Assembly (NCBI GenBank): GCA_019636445.1
Contig: JAHBXO010000022.1
Span: 17,659 to 81,658 of the forward strand
Direction of reading: 5' to 3'
Source of the DNA: Gemmataceae bacterium
GTDB lineage: Bacteria; Planctomycetota; Planctomycetia; Gemmatales; Gemmataceae
Length of the DNA: 64,000 nt
Below the pieces are notes generated by a model. That model did no database searches and was not told the origin of the DNA. It saw nothing but the letters and a program-made list of their open reading frames with translations. This document shows positions 9,049 to 15,521 of this stretch, one piece after another. The stretch's first letter is position 1. Every line of letters begins with the position of its first letter. The position numbers were made by a program, and so were the translations under genes.

Positions 9049-10191
9049 ATGTCCGAGCCGCAGCAGAAAATCCCGACCGTCACGCACGCACCGCCGGAGG
9101 GGAAGAAATTCCCCTGCCCGCAGTGCGGCGCGCGGCTCGACTACAACCCGCGCGTCCGCGGGCTGAACTGCCCGTATTGCGGCCATAAAGAGGAGATCCG
9201 CAAAGACACCGCCCCGGCGGTCCTCGAACGCGATTACCTGAAATACCTGGACGATCTGGAGACCAAGGCGAAACCGATTCCGGGCCGCGAATCCCAGACG
9301 CGTTGCACCGGTTGCGGAGCAATGGTGCTGCTCGAGGAAAAGGTGGCGACGGAGCGCTGCCCGTTCTGCAGCACGCACCTCGAGAACAAGCCGGTCGCCG
9401 TGGCCGGGATGATCGCGCCGGAGTGCATCCTGCCGTTCAAGGTGGACCTGCGGCACGCGCGTGAGGCATTCTCGAAGTGGCTGCACTCGCTCTGGTTCGC
9501 GCCGTCAGAACTGACCAAAGTCGCCACGCTCGGGCAGTTGCAAGGCGTCTACGTGCCGTACTGGACCTACGACACGATGACGTACACTTTCTACGACGGC
9601 GAACGCGGCGACAACTACACTGACTGGGTCACGCGCACCGTCCGCGACGCGAACGGAAACACGCGCACCGAGACGGTCCCCGTCACGCGCATCGCGTGGT
9701 CGAGCGTTTCGGGGGAGATCCAGCACTTCTTCGACGACGTGCTCGTCTGCGGCTCCAAGAGCCTGCCGAAAAGCCTGATCGAGGGCCTCGAACCGTGGGA
9801 GATCGGCCGGCTCGACGGGTTTCGGCCGGAGTACCTCAGCGGCTTCCGCACCGAACGCTACGCCGTCGGCCTCAAGGAAGGATTCCAGGTCGCCAAGTCG
9901 CTTATCGAACCGACAATCGACCGGCTTATCCGCCAGGACATCGGCGGCGACCACCAGCGCATCCGGGACAAGAAGACCAAGCACTCCGCCATCACCTTCA
10001 AGCACCTGCTCCTACCCGTCTGGATCGCGGTGTACCGCTACCACGACGAAACGTTCCAGATCCTCGTCAACGGCCGCAGCGGCAAGGTGGTCGGCAAGCG
10101 ACCGTGGAGCACGTGGAAGATCGTCCGACTGGTCCTGCTGATCCTGCTGGCGGTGGGCATCATCGCGCTGATCGCGTCGCGGGTGAAGTGA
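9049..10191 (+). CDS. double zinc-ribbon protein with C-terminal membrane anchor
   Basis: 380 aa. There are two treble-clef zinc ribbons: C23-x2-C26 with C41-x2-C44, and CTGC/CPFC near residues 85-106. A conserved central region follows (FPFKVD-like ILPFKVDLRHAREAF, YVPYWTYD, a predicted beta-rich part), then a hydrophobic segment near 355-376 and a basic tail. Families of this layout are often mis-named primosomal protein or helicase; nothing here supports helicase activity. Probable partner of the SPFH-GYF protein upstream. Confidence 0.75.
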   Translation: MSEPQQKIPTVTHAPPEGKKFPCPQCGARLDYNPRVRGLNCPYCGHKEEIRKDTAPAVLERDYLKYLDDLETKAKPIPGRESQTRCTGCGAMVLLEEKVATERCPFCSTHLENKPVAVAGMIAPECILPFKVDLRHAREAFSKWLHSLWFAPSELTKVATLGQLQGVYVPYWTYDTMTYTFYDGERGDNYTDWVTRTVRDANGNTRTETVPVTRIAWSSVSGEIQHFFDDVLVCGSKSLPKSLIEGLEPWEIGRLDGFRPEYLSGFRTERYAVGLKEGFQVAKSLIEPTIDRLIRQDIGGDHQRIRDKKTKHSAITFKHLLLPVWIAVYRYHDETFQILVNGRSGKVVGKRPWSTWKIVRLVLLILLAVGIIALIASRVK

Positions 10192-10241
10192 CCGTCAACC
10201 TCGAACGTCGTACGTTTTTGAACTGGAGATCGTAACGTCGT

Positions 10242-10426
10242 TCAAGGCGGCGGAACTTCCAACTGATTGCAGATCGAACGAACCGTACCGGCTTGATTAC
10301 AGCATGTCGGGGGACCGTCGAGCGGCGGCCGTTCGACGGGTTCCACCAAACGTCGTGCTTCGATCCATGACGAAGGAGTTCGCAGCCATTCGCTCGAAGA
10401 TGACGTTCCAGATCGCGTCGGTTCAT
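10242..10426 (-). pseudogene. hicA: hicA mRNA-interferase toxin, frameshifted
   Basis: Residues 1-45 give a typical HicA start (RRDLERHLRANGCELLRHGSKHDVW, catalytic H24; then VPRHAVIKP). After IKP the frame is lost by one base. Reading -1 restores the expected ending GTVRSICNQLEVPPP and a stop at 10242-10244, giving the usual size of 61 aa. The uninterrupted frame instead runs to an 88-residue product with an aberrant tail. One G is missing near 10284-10288 (CCGG[G]TACGG). It is either a decayed toxin or a sequencing slip in a G run. It overlaps the antitoxin gene by 4 bp. Confidence 0.8.
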
Positions 10427-10662
10427 GGCACGGCGACCCGTCCGGAGCGTCGGCGCCGCGATGTCGGAACGATCTTGCGAACTGCCTTCAACAGATCCAG
10501 CGCGTCGGCGGCGTTCTCGAATCCCTCCTGAATCGTCTCCGCCTCCGTAATCAACTCCGGATCGAGCGGCGACGTGACAACATAACCGCCCTCCGGTTGA
10601 GGATCGAACGTCAACACCAGTTTGCCGTCCGATACGGTATAGGTCGTCTTCTTGCGTTTCAT
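10423..10662 (-). CDS. hicB: HicB-type antitoxin
   Basis: 79 aa. A partial RNase H-like HicB fold is seen (YTVSDGKLVLTFDPQPEGGYVVTSP, then LITEAETIQEGFENAADAL), followed by a basic tail. No separate DNA-binding domain is visible. It is the first gene of a minus-strand pair; its end overlaps the hicA start by 4 bp (ATGA), the standard hicBA coupling. In the family, HicB neutralises the HicA mRNA interferase and represses the operon. With hicA frameshifted, it may be an orphan antitoxin. Confidence 0.82.
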   Translation of the reverse strand: MKRKKTTYTVSDGKLVLTFDPQPEGGYVVTSPLDPELITEAETIQEGFENAADALDLLKAVRKIVPTSRRRRSGRVAVP

Positions 10663-10694
10663 CGTGACTCCCGATCGCGGTCCCGCGATCTATT

Positions 10695-11606
10695 CTATTT
10701 CTTCCCCATCATCCCCTGCGCCGTCAGCCAATCCACCAACCGGTCCGGCCAGCCGGCCACACTCGCGTCCGGCGCGATGCGCCACTTGCCGGTGGCGGCA
10801 TCCTTCCAACCCGTGCCGAGGCCGAGGCCATGCACGCCCTTGGCGTACATGTGCAGTTCGCAAGACACCTTCGCCTTCTTGCACGCGAGGTAGAAGCGGA
10901 TCGCGTTCTCCGGCACGACGGCCGTGTCCTCGCTGGTGTGGAAAATGAACGTCGGCGGCGTCTTCGCCGTCACCTGCTTGTCGTTCGAATAATACTCCAG
11001 CAACTTCTCGTCCGGCTTGTCGCCGAGCAGGTTCTTCATCGAACCACCGTGCGTTACGCCCTTCTCACTGGAGATCACGGGGTAGGAGAGGATCAGGAAG
11101 TCCGGTCGACAGCCGACCTTGTCGATGGCGTCGCCCTCGGCCTTGCCGTCGTCGAAGTGGGTACCGGCGGTGCTGGCGAGGTGGCCGCCGGCGGAGAAAC
11201 CCCAGATGCCGATGCGCTTTGGGTCAAGGCTCCAATCCTTCGCCTTCGCGCGAACGGTGCGGATGGCGCGCTGGGCGTCTTCCATCGGCGCGGGGTGCAG
11301 CGGCCCCTTGCGCTCGCCACTGGCGATGCGATAGTGCAGGACGAACGCGGCGATGCCGTGCTTGTTCAGGAAGACCGCCGCGTCCCGGCCTTCGTGCTCG
11401 TCGGCAAGGAAGCCGTAGCCGCCGCCGGGGCAGATCACGCACGCGGCCCCGTTGGACTTGTCGGCCGGGGGCAAATAGACGGTGATGGTCGGCTTGTCGA
11501 ACTTCGATTCGCCGACGGCGTGCGGCGCCTTGCCGGGCCACAGGGGGAGCACTTCGGGGGCAAGCGGCTGGGCTAGTACGAGGGCTGTGAGCAAAAGCGG
11601 GGTCAT
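10695..11606 (-). CDS. secreted alpha/beta-hydrolase (BD-FAE/acetyl-xylan-esterase type)
   Basis: 303 aa. The signal peptide is about 1-13. The oxyanion motif PGGGYG lies at 60-65, the nucleophile is S138 in GFSAGG, the acid D227 in HTSEDTAVVPENA, and H259 is in the GVHGLGLG motif, so the triad is complete. The family deacetylates or de-esterifies plant polysaccharides such as xylan, which fits the polysaccharide-degrading habit of planctomycetes. It lies between hicBA and ribD, all on the minus strand, without clear coupling. Confidence 0.85.
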   Translation of the reverse strand: MTPLLLTALVLAQPLAPEVLPLWPGKAPHAVGESKFDKPTITVYLPPADKSNGAACVICPGGGYGFLADEHEGRDAAVFLNKHGIAAFVLHYRIASGERKGPLHPAPMEDAQRAIRTVRAKAKDWSLDPKRIGIWGFSAGGHLASTAGTHFDDGKAEGDAIDKVGCRPDFLILSYPVISSEKGVTHGGSMKNLLGDKPDEKLLEYYSNDKQVTAKTPPTFIFHTSEDTAVVPENAIRFYLACKKAKVSCELHMYAKGVHGLGLGTGWKDAATGKWRIAPDASVAGWPDRLVDWLTAQGMMGKK

Positions 11607-11642
11607 GCGAAGACTCCGAGGGGAAAGGATGCGAATGGTATA

Positions 11643-12713
11643 TCAGTGAAGGCGCCCGTGGATGTAGACATCCGAACGCACGGTCCGAATATCGGGTTCG
11701 ACGAGTTTGAGCGCATCGGCCATCCACTCGAAGCCGATACCGCCGACCGGACCCGGACCGGTACCGCCGACGATCGTCGGGGCGATGAACGCGTGGACTT
11801 CGTCGGCGAGCTTCGCGTCGAGGAACGAACCGAGGAGTTGCGAGCCGCCTTCGACGAGGATGTTCGTCTTGCGGCGACGGCCAAGCTCGCGAAGAAGTTC
11901 GTCGATCGATTCTCCGACGATCACCTCCGCGCCGGACGTTTTCCAACTCGCCAGTCGTGATGTACCGACGTTCGAAGTGAAGACCATCACGGGCGCTTCG
12001 GCGATCGTTTCCAGCAGCCGGCACTTCGCCGGCAACTCTCCGGACCGCGTGATGACGATGCGCGTGGGCGTGCGCGGTCCGGGGGGCCGCGCAGTGAGCA
12101 ACGGATCGTCGGCCCGCAACGTGCCGGCTCCGACAACGATCGCGTCCATGCGGCCGCGCAGCTCATGGACGATGGCCCGCGATTCCTCGCCGCTGATCCA
12201 CTTCGAATCGCCGGATCGCGTCGCGATCTTGCCGTCGAGCGTCATCGCCCACTTCAGGTGCACCCACGGCCGGCCCGTCGACAGAAGTTTCAAGTACGGT
12301 GCATTGAGCCGCTGGGCTTCGGTTTCGAGCAAGCCGACTTCGACTGGAATCCCGGCGGCACGAAGGATCGCCAACCCGCCGCCGGCGACCTTCGGGAACG
12401 GATCGGCCATCGCCACGACGACGCGCCGCACGCCGGACCGCAGCACCGCATCGGTGCACGGCGGCGTCTTGCCGACGTGACAGCACGGCTCCAGCGTGAC
12501 GAACAACGTGCCGCCGCGGGCACGAACCCCGGCCATCGCGAAGGCGTTCACCTCCGCGTGCGCCGCGCCGAACCGCTCGTGCCATCCCTCGCCGACGACC
12601 TGGCCGTTCGCGTCCAAAACCACGGCGCCGACCATGGGGTTCGGTTCCACGAACCCCATTCCGCGCTCCGCCAGCGCAAGCGCCCGTCGCATCTCGCGTT
12701 CATCGTCCGTCAT
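11643..12713 (-). CDS. ribD: bifunctional riboflavin biosynthesis deaminase/reductase RibD
   Basis: 356 aa. The start was taken as the ATG at 12713 (MTDDERE); the longer frame adds 12 residues without family support. The N-terminal cytidine-deaminase-like domain has the zinc site H52-A-E54, C77 (TLEPCCHVGKTPPC) and C86. The C-terminal RibD_C reductase domain starts with WVHLKWAMTLDGKIAT and contains VGAGTLRADDP and ILVEGG. Both steps of the pathway from the GTP-derived pyrimidine to the ribitylamino precursor are therefore covered. I found no FMN riboswitch core upstream and no other rib gene nearby. Confidence 0.93.
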   Translation of the reverse strand: MTDDEREMRRALALAERGMGFVEPNPMVGAVVLDANGQVVGEGWHERFGAAHAEVNAFAMAGVRARGGTLFVTLEPCCHVGKTPPCTDAVLRSGVRRVVVAMADPFPKVAGGGLAILRAAGIPVEVGLLETEAQRLNAPYLKLLSTGRPWVHLKWAMTLDGKIATRSGDSKWISGEESRAIVHELRGRMDAIVVGAGTLRADDPLLTARPPGPRTPTRIVITRSGELPAKCRLLETIAEAPVMVFTSNVGTSRLASWKTSGAEVIVGESIDELLRELGRRRKTNILVEGGSQLLGSFLDAKLADEVHAFIAPTIVGGTGPGPVGGIGFEWMADALKLVEPDIRTVRSDVYIHGRLH

Positions 12714-12803
12714 GGGTGAAAATCCCGGATGTCGCGCGAACCTTCGCACCGTTCCCGCGTCCCTTCAACGTACACGACGCGAACCCCGGAACCACGAATT
12801 ACC

Positions 12804-12881
12804 ATGAACGCCCGCGCCGCCAGCCTCGAACGGATGAACCGCCCGGCCAAGAGCCTGAGCGGTCTTGGCGATCCTCCGTAA
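12804..12881 (+). CDS. possible 25-codon ORF in an otherwise empty gap
   Basis: A short ATG frame (MNARAASLERMNRP..., ending GLGDPP) lies in the 195-bp space between ribD (minus) and a strong plus-strand terminator at 12908. It has no clear ribosome-binding site. The terminator implies some plus-strand transcript here: this peptide, a small RNA, or read-through control before the tRNA array. I do not recognise it. Confidence 0.25.
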   Translation: MNARAASLERMNRPAKSLSGLGDPP

Positions 12882-12907
12882 TCCTCCGCACGATCCGCAA
12901 CACATCG

Positions 12908-12948
12908 TCGGCCGGGGGAACGTGAGGATCCCCCGGCCGATTCTCTTT
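12908..12948 (+). terminator. strong intrinsic terminator before the tRNA array
   Basis: A perfect 12-bp stem (12908-12919 with 12929-12940, 9-nt loop) is followed by TTCTCTTT. No annotated plus-strand gene precedes it; see the small ORF at 12804. Confidence 0.8.
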
Positions 12949-12983
12949 GGAATGCGGATTTCGGAATGCGGAATGCGGAATTC
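12949..12983. repeat. heptad repeat arm upstream of the tRNA array
   Basis: Five 7-bp units of the GGAATGC/GGATTTC/GGAATTC type directly after the terminator and 7 bp before the first tRNA. No complementary arm is adjacent; it could pair with right arms further into the array. Confidence 0.75.
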
Positions 12984-12990
12984 AAGACAT

Positions 12991-13062
12991 GAGGCTTAGG
13001 TGTTAGTGGCAGCACTTCCGGCTCTTAACCGGAGTGTGAGGGTTCGAGCCCCTCAGGCCTCA
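12991..13062 (+). tRNA. tRNA-Lys (CTT)
   Basis: Cloverleaf: acceptor GAGGCTT/AGGCCTC, anticodon stem TCCGG/CCGGA, loop CTCTTAA giving anticodon CTT, T arm GAGGG-TTCGAGC-CCCTC. 72 nt, discriminator A; the CCA end is not encoded (CT follows). Confidence 0.88.
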
Positions 13063-13068
13063 CTGAAG

Positions 13069-13167
13069 AAATGCGGAGTGCGGAGTGCGGAGTGCGGAAT
13101 GAAAACGAAATACATGGATCGTTTCGCTTGTCTTTCATTCCGCATTCCGAAATCCGCATTCCGAATC
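13069..13167. repeat. inverted heptad repeat between tRNA-Lys and tRNA-Gly
   Basis: Left arm 13069-13102 (GCGGAGT/GCGGAAT units), about 30-bp spacer, right arm 13133-13167 (ATTCCGC/ATTCCGA units). It fills nearly the entire inter-tRNA space. Confidence 0.85.
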
Positions 13168-13172
13168 GGATC

Positions 13173-13244
13173 GCGTCTGTGACGTAGTTGGGAACGTACC
13201 GGCTCGCCATGTCGGAATCGCGGGTTCAAACCCCGCCAGACGCT
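13173..13244 (+). tRNA. tRNA-Gly (GCC) with C33
   Basis: Acceptor GCGTCTG/CAGACGC, D stem ACGT/ACGT, anticodon stem CCGGC/GTCGG, T arm GCGGG-TTCAAAC-CCCGC, discriminator T as in glycine tRNAs. The anticodon loop TCGCCAT gives GCC but has C at position 33, where U is nearly universal in elongator tRNAs. Confidence 0.82.
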
Positions 13245-13252
13245 CTGAAAGA

Positions 13253-13350
13253 AGTGCGGAATGGGGAGTGCGGAGTGCGGAGTGAAAGCCAAAGACGAGG
13301 AGCGTCTCGCTTGTCTTTCATTCCGAATTCCGAATTCCGCATTCCGAACT
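13253..13350. repeat. inverted heptad repeat between tRNA-Gly and tRNA-Glu
   Basis: Left arm 13253-13287 (GCGGAAT/GGGGAGT/GCGGAGT units), right arm 13315-13350 (ATTCCGA/ATTCCGC units), short spacer. Confidence 0.85.
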
Positions 13351-13355
13351 GAAAA

Positions 13356-13427
13356 GGCCTGTTCGTCTATCGGCGAGGACGCCTGGTTCTCAACCAGAAA
13401 AGAGGGGTTCGATTCCCCTACAGGTCA
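13356..13427 (+). tRNA. tRNA-Glu (CTC)
   Basis: Acceptor GGCCTGT/ACAGGTC, Glu-like D arm (TCGTCTATCGGCGAGGAC), anticodon stem CTGG/CCAG with loop TTCTCAA giving CTC, T arm GGGG-TTCGATT-CCCC. 72 nt, discriminator A, CCA not encoded. Confidence 0.88.
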
Positions 13428-13441
13428 ATGAAGAAACTCGA

Positions 13442-13520
13442 AATGCGGAATTCGGAATGCGGAATGGAAATCAATGACCTGGCTTTCATTCCGCATTCCG
13501 AATTCCGCATTCCGAATTTC
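13442..13520. repeat. inverted heptad repeat between tRNA-Glu and tRNA-Leu
   Basis: Left arm 13442-13470 (GCGGAAT/TCGGAAT units), right arm 13483-13520 (ATTCCGC/ATTCCGA units). Confidence 0.85.
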
Positions 13521-13526
13521 CAACTT

Positions 13527-13601
13527 GGTGACGTGGCCCAACTGGAAGCAGGCACCGGTCTCAGAAGCCGGAAGGTGTGGGTTCGAATCCCACCGTCACT
13601 A
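13527..13601 (+). tRNA. tRNA-Leu-like (CAG) with short variable loop
   Basis: Acceptor GGTGACG/CGTCACT, anticodon stem CCGGT/GCCGG, loop CTCAGAA giving CAG, T arm GTGGG-TTCGAAT-CCCAC. The variable loop is only 5 nt, whereas bacterial leucine tRNAs normally carry a long class II arm. Only 5 bp separate it from the next tRNA, so they share a transcript. Confidence 0.75.
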
Positions 13602-13606
13602 CTCCT

Positions 13607-13674
13607 TGCAGGCGGGCGGGTGCCCGATCGGGTCTCATAAGCCTGATGGCTGGGTTCGACTCCCAGGTCTGCAA
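13607..13674 (+). tRNA. tRNA-Met-like (CAT) with shortened D arm
   Basis: Acceptor TGCAGGC/GTCTGCA, anticodon loop CTCATAA giving CAT, T arm CTGGG-TTCGACT-CCCAG. Only 68 nt: the D arm is reduced to GGGC-GGGT-GCCC and the anticodon stem appears extended to 7 bp. Could be elongator Met, lysidine-Ile or non-functional. Confidence 0.65.
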
Positions 13675-13679
13675 CTGTC

Positions 13680-13753
13680 GACTCGGTGCGCGAACCGGAA
13701 TAGCGGTCAGGTCGAGAGCCTGATGTGTGTGGGTTCGACTCCCACCCGAGTCA
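13680..13753 (+). tRNA. tRNA-Leu-like (GAG) with C33 and short variable loop
   Basis: Acceptor GACTCGG/CCGAGTC and anticodon stem TCAGG/CCTGA are perfect; loop TCGAGAG reads GAG with C33. T arm GTGGG-TTCGACT-CCCAC. The variable loop is 5 nt, unlike normal leucine tRNAs. It follows the preceding tRNA after 5 bp. Confidence 0.68.
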
Positions 13754-13757
13754 CTGA

Positions 13758-13920
13758 AGTGCGGAGTGAGGAGTGCGGAGTGCGGAGCGAAAGACAAGAT
13801 GGAGATCGGGTTGGTCGTTCAACGGGAGGACGCCTGCCTTGCAAGCAGGAGATTCGGGTTCGACTCCCGGCCGATCCATTCGAGGTTTTCATTCCGCATT
13901 CCGAATTCCGCATTCCGAAC
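13758..13920. repeat. inverted heptad repeat enclosing tRNA-Ala
   Basis: The left arm at 13758-13791 (GCGGAGT/GAGGAGT units) and right arm at 13887-13920 (ATTCCGC/ATTCCGA units) flank the tRNA at 13803-13878 rather than sitting beside each other. Confidence 0.8.
13803..13878 (+). tRNA. tRNA-Ala-like (TGC) with A1-C72 mismatch
   Basis: Anticodon stem CCTGC/GCAGG, loop CTTGCAA giving TGC, T arm TCGGG-TTCGACT-CCCGG, acceptor AGATCGG/CCGATCC with an unpaired first position. The G3-U70 pair expected for alanine identity is absent (A-T there), so the charged amino acid is uncertain. Confidence 0.7.
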
Positions 13921-13921
13921 T

Positions 13922-14008
13922 GGAAGGGAGCCGGATAACGGTTCGCCGGAACGCACTGCTAACGCGTGCCGCCTACGGGCGGTGAGGGTTCAATTCCCTC
14001 CCCTTCCG
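13922..14008 (+). tRNA. tRNA-Ser (GCT)
   Basis: 87 nt class II tRNA: acceptor GGAAGGG/CCCTTCC, discriminator G, loop CTGCTAA giving GCT, long variable arm with stem CCGCC/GGGCGG, T arm GAGGG-TTCAATT-CCCTC. One A-C mismatch closes the anticodon loop. Confidence 0.85.
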
Positions 14009-14012
14009 CTAT

Positions 14013-14084
14013 GCCCTGGTGTTGAAACGGAGATCATGCCGCGCTTCGAACGCGGCGTTCCGGGTTCGAATCCTGGCCGGGGTA
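14013..14084 (+). tRNA. tRNA-Arg (TCG)
   Basis: Acceptor GCCCTGG/CCGGGGT (with G-U pairs), anticodon stem CCGCG/CGCGG, loop CTTCGAA giving TCG, T arm CCGGG-TTCGAAT-CCTGG, discriminator A. The D stem is weak (3 bp). It lies 4 bp after tRNA-Ser. Confidence 0.78.
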
Positions 14085-14093
14085 CTTCATTTC

Positions 14094-14252
14094 AGAGTGC
14101 GGAGTGCGGAGTGCGGAGTGCGGAGTGATAGACTGAGACATTCGGGTTGGTCGTTCAACGGGAAGTCACCTGTCGTTCAAGCGGGAGCATCGAGTTCGAC
14201 TCCCGGCCGATCCAATGGGGCCGTTTTTTCTTCACTCCGCACTCCGCACTTC
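14094..14252. repeat. inverted heptad repeat enclosing the last tRNA-like element
   Basis: The left arm at 14094-14128 is five GCGGAGT-type units; the right arm at 14230-14252 has ACTCCGC units and abuts the stop of the permease gene at 14253. The tRNA-like element lies between them. Confidence 0.8.
14139..14214 (+). pseudogene. degenerate tRNA copy (Glu-like TTC loop)
   Basis: A diverged duplicate of the tRNA at 13803-13878: nearly identical D arm start (TTGGTCGTTCAACGGGA) and T-loop/acceptor 3' end (TTCGACTCCCGGCCGATCCA). The first three acceptor pairs are lost, the T stem has a mismatch, and the anticodon loop is CGTTCAA (TTC with G33). Probably a tRNA pseudogene. Confidence 0.65.
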
Positions 14253-15512
14253 TTATCGTCGGATCAACTTCCATGTCAGAATGATGGACAAGACCAACCC
14301 CATCGCATCGGCGGCGAAGACCCCAAGCGGGATCGGCACCTTGCCGTCGCGTCCGAGGTTCGACCCGGCGAGCAGGATCGGATAATAGACGGCCATCGCG
14401 GGCAGGAAGCAGACGACGAAGGTGCTCAGGTAATCGGCGCGGTTGGCGCGGATGCCGACAGGGCAGCCGACGACGGCGAAGACGAGGCATCCGATGGCGA
14501 GCGCGGGCCGCATGTAGTATTCGTTCTCGAGATTGCGCATCAGCCGTCGTTGTTCCTGGGTGTGGAACTGCAGGCTGCGGACGTGCGCCTGGAGTTTCAC
14601 GCGGGCCTCGGCGTCGACGCCGGGCAGCATCGCTTCGAACTTGGCGATGTCGCCGTTGAGCTGCGCGATAATTTCGCGGAACTCCTGAATCCGTTCCGGC
14701 AGATCGCTCCAGACCACGTTGGCGGGGCGATTGCGCATTTCCTTGGGCGAGAACATGTCGGGTAGCGGCACGCCGATGGGGCGGTTGGTATCGGCGGAGA
14801 ACTGGGTGCTGCCGTCGCCACCGACCCAGCGGTCGGGTTCGATGAAGAGCATGGGTTGGACGCCGGGCTGGTCGGCATCGGGCAGCACGACGCGCAGGCG
14901 GGCCTCGCGGGCGCGGACGACGAAGTCGTATTCGCCCGTGGGCGTTTCGCGTCCGTTGGCGTCGACCTTCATCTGCTTGCGCTTGAGGACGACATCGATG
15001 AGCCGCCGACCAATCACGTCCTTGACGTGGATGACGTACGGGAAGTTGCCGGCCTTGAAGGTGCGGTCGCGCTTCAGAAGGTTGTAAAGCAGTTCCTCGG
15101 GGTCCTTGAGGATCATCCGTTGCAGCGCGGATTGCGAGCGCGGGATGACGGAGTGCGCGAGGGCGAACGTGGCGACCATGCTCAGGACGCCCAGCAGGAT
15201 GGCGGGGCGCAATACCGTGTGCAGGTTCACGCCCGCGGCCTTCATGGCCACGGCCTCGTTGTCGTGCGCGACCCGACCGTACACCACGCAGGAAGCGAAT
15301 AGCGTCGTCGCCGGGATCGTGTACGGCAGCGTGTACGGGATCAGTAGCGGGATGGCTTCCAGGGTCTGGAGCATCGACAGGCCCAGATTGTTCGCCTGCT
15401 GCACCACGAGGCCGATCAGGAACAAGCCCGTCAACCCGGTGAGCGCGAGCGCGAACACCCGCACCAGTTCCCAGAAAATGACCCTGTTCAACAGGCCGCC
15501 AGTCAAGAACAC
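14253..15512 (-). CDS. LptF/LptG-family (YjgP/YjgQ) permease
   Basis: 419 aa. Three N-terminal membrane helices (about 10-30, 50-75, 100-120), a large extracytoplasmic domain and three C-terminal helices match the LptF/G fold that extracts lipopolysaccharide from the inner membrane. The start is GTG at 15512, chosen because AGGAGG (around 15517-15522) lies 5 bp before it; an overlapping ATG is out of frame. That ribosome site overlaps the stop of the preceding AsmA-like gene, so the two are translationally linked. No LptB or LptC gene is in the window. Confidence 0.82.
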   Translation of the reverse strand: MFLTGGLLNRVIFWELVRVFALALTGLTGLFLIGLVVQQANNLGLSMLQTLEAIPLLIPYTLPYTIPATTLFASCVVYGRVAHDNEAVAMKAAGVNLHTVLRPAILLGVLSMVATFALAHSVIPRSQSALQRMILKDPEELLYNLLKRDRTFKAGNFPYVIHVKDVIGRRLIDVVLKRKQMKVDANGRETPTGEYDFVVRAREARLRVVLPDADQPGVQPMLFIEPDRWVGGDGSTQFSADTNRPIGVPLPDMFSPKEMRNRPANVVWSDLPERIQEFREIIAQLNGDIAKFEAMLPGVDAEARVKLQAHVRSLQFHTQEQRRLMRNLENEYYMRPALAIGCLVFAVVGCPVGIRANRADYLSTFVVCFLPAMAVYYPILLAGSNLGRDGKVPIPLGVFAADAMGLVLSIILTWKLIRR

Positions 15513-15521
15513 ATCGACCTC

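Noticed and set aside
9049..10191. Primosomal helicase PriA-type annotation for the zinc-ribbon protein
   Set aside because: No Walker or helicase motifs; only the zinc ribbons resemble that family.
12714..12907. FMN riboswitch upstream of ribD
   Set aside because: I looked for the conserved RFN core on the minus strand and did not find it.
13025..14128. Several 60-154 codon frames across the tRNA cluster
   Set aside because: They are translations of heptad repeats and tRNA genes in both directions, with no ribosome sites.
12949..14252. CRISPR array
   Set aside because: Repeats are 7-bp units in inverted arms, the spacers are tRNA genes, and no cas gene is present.
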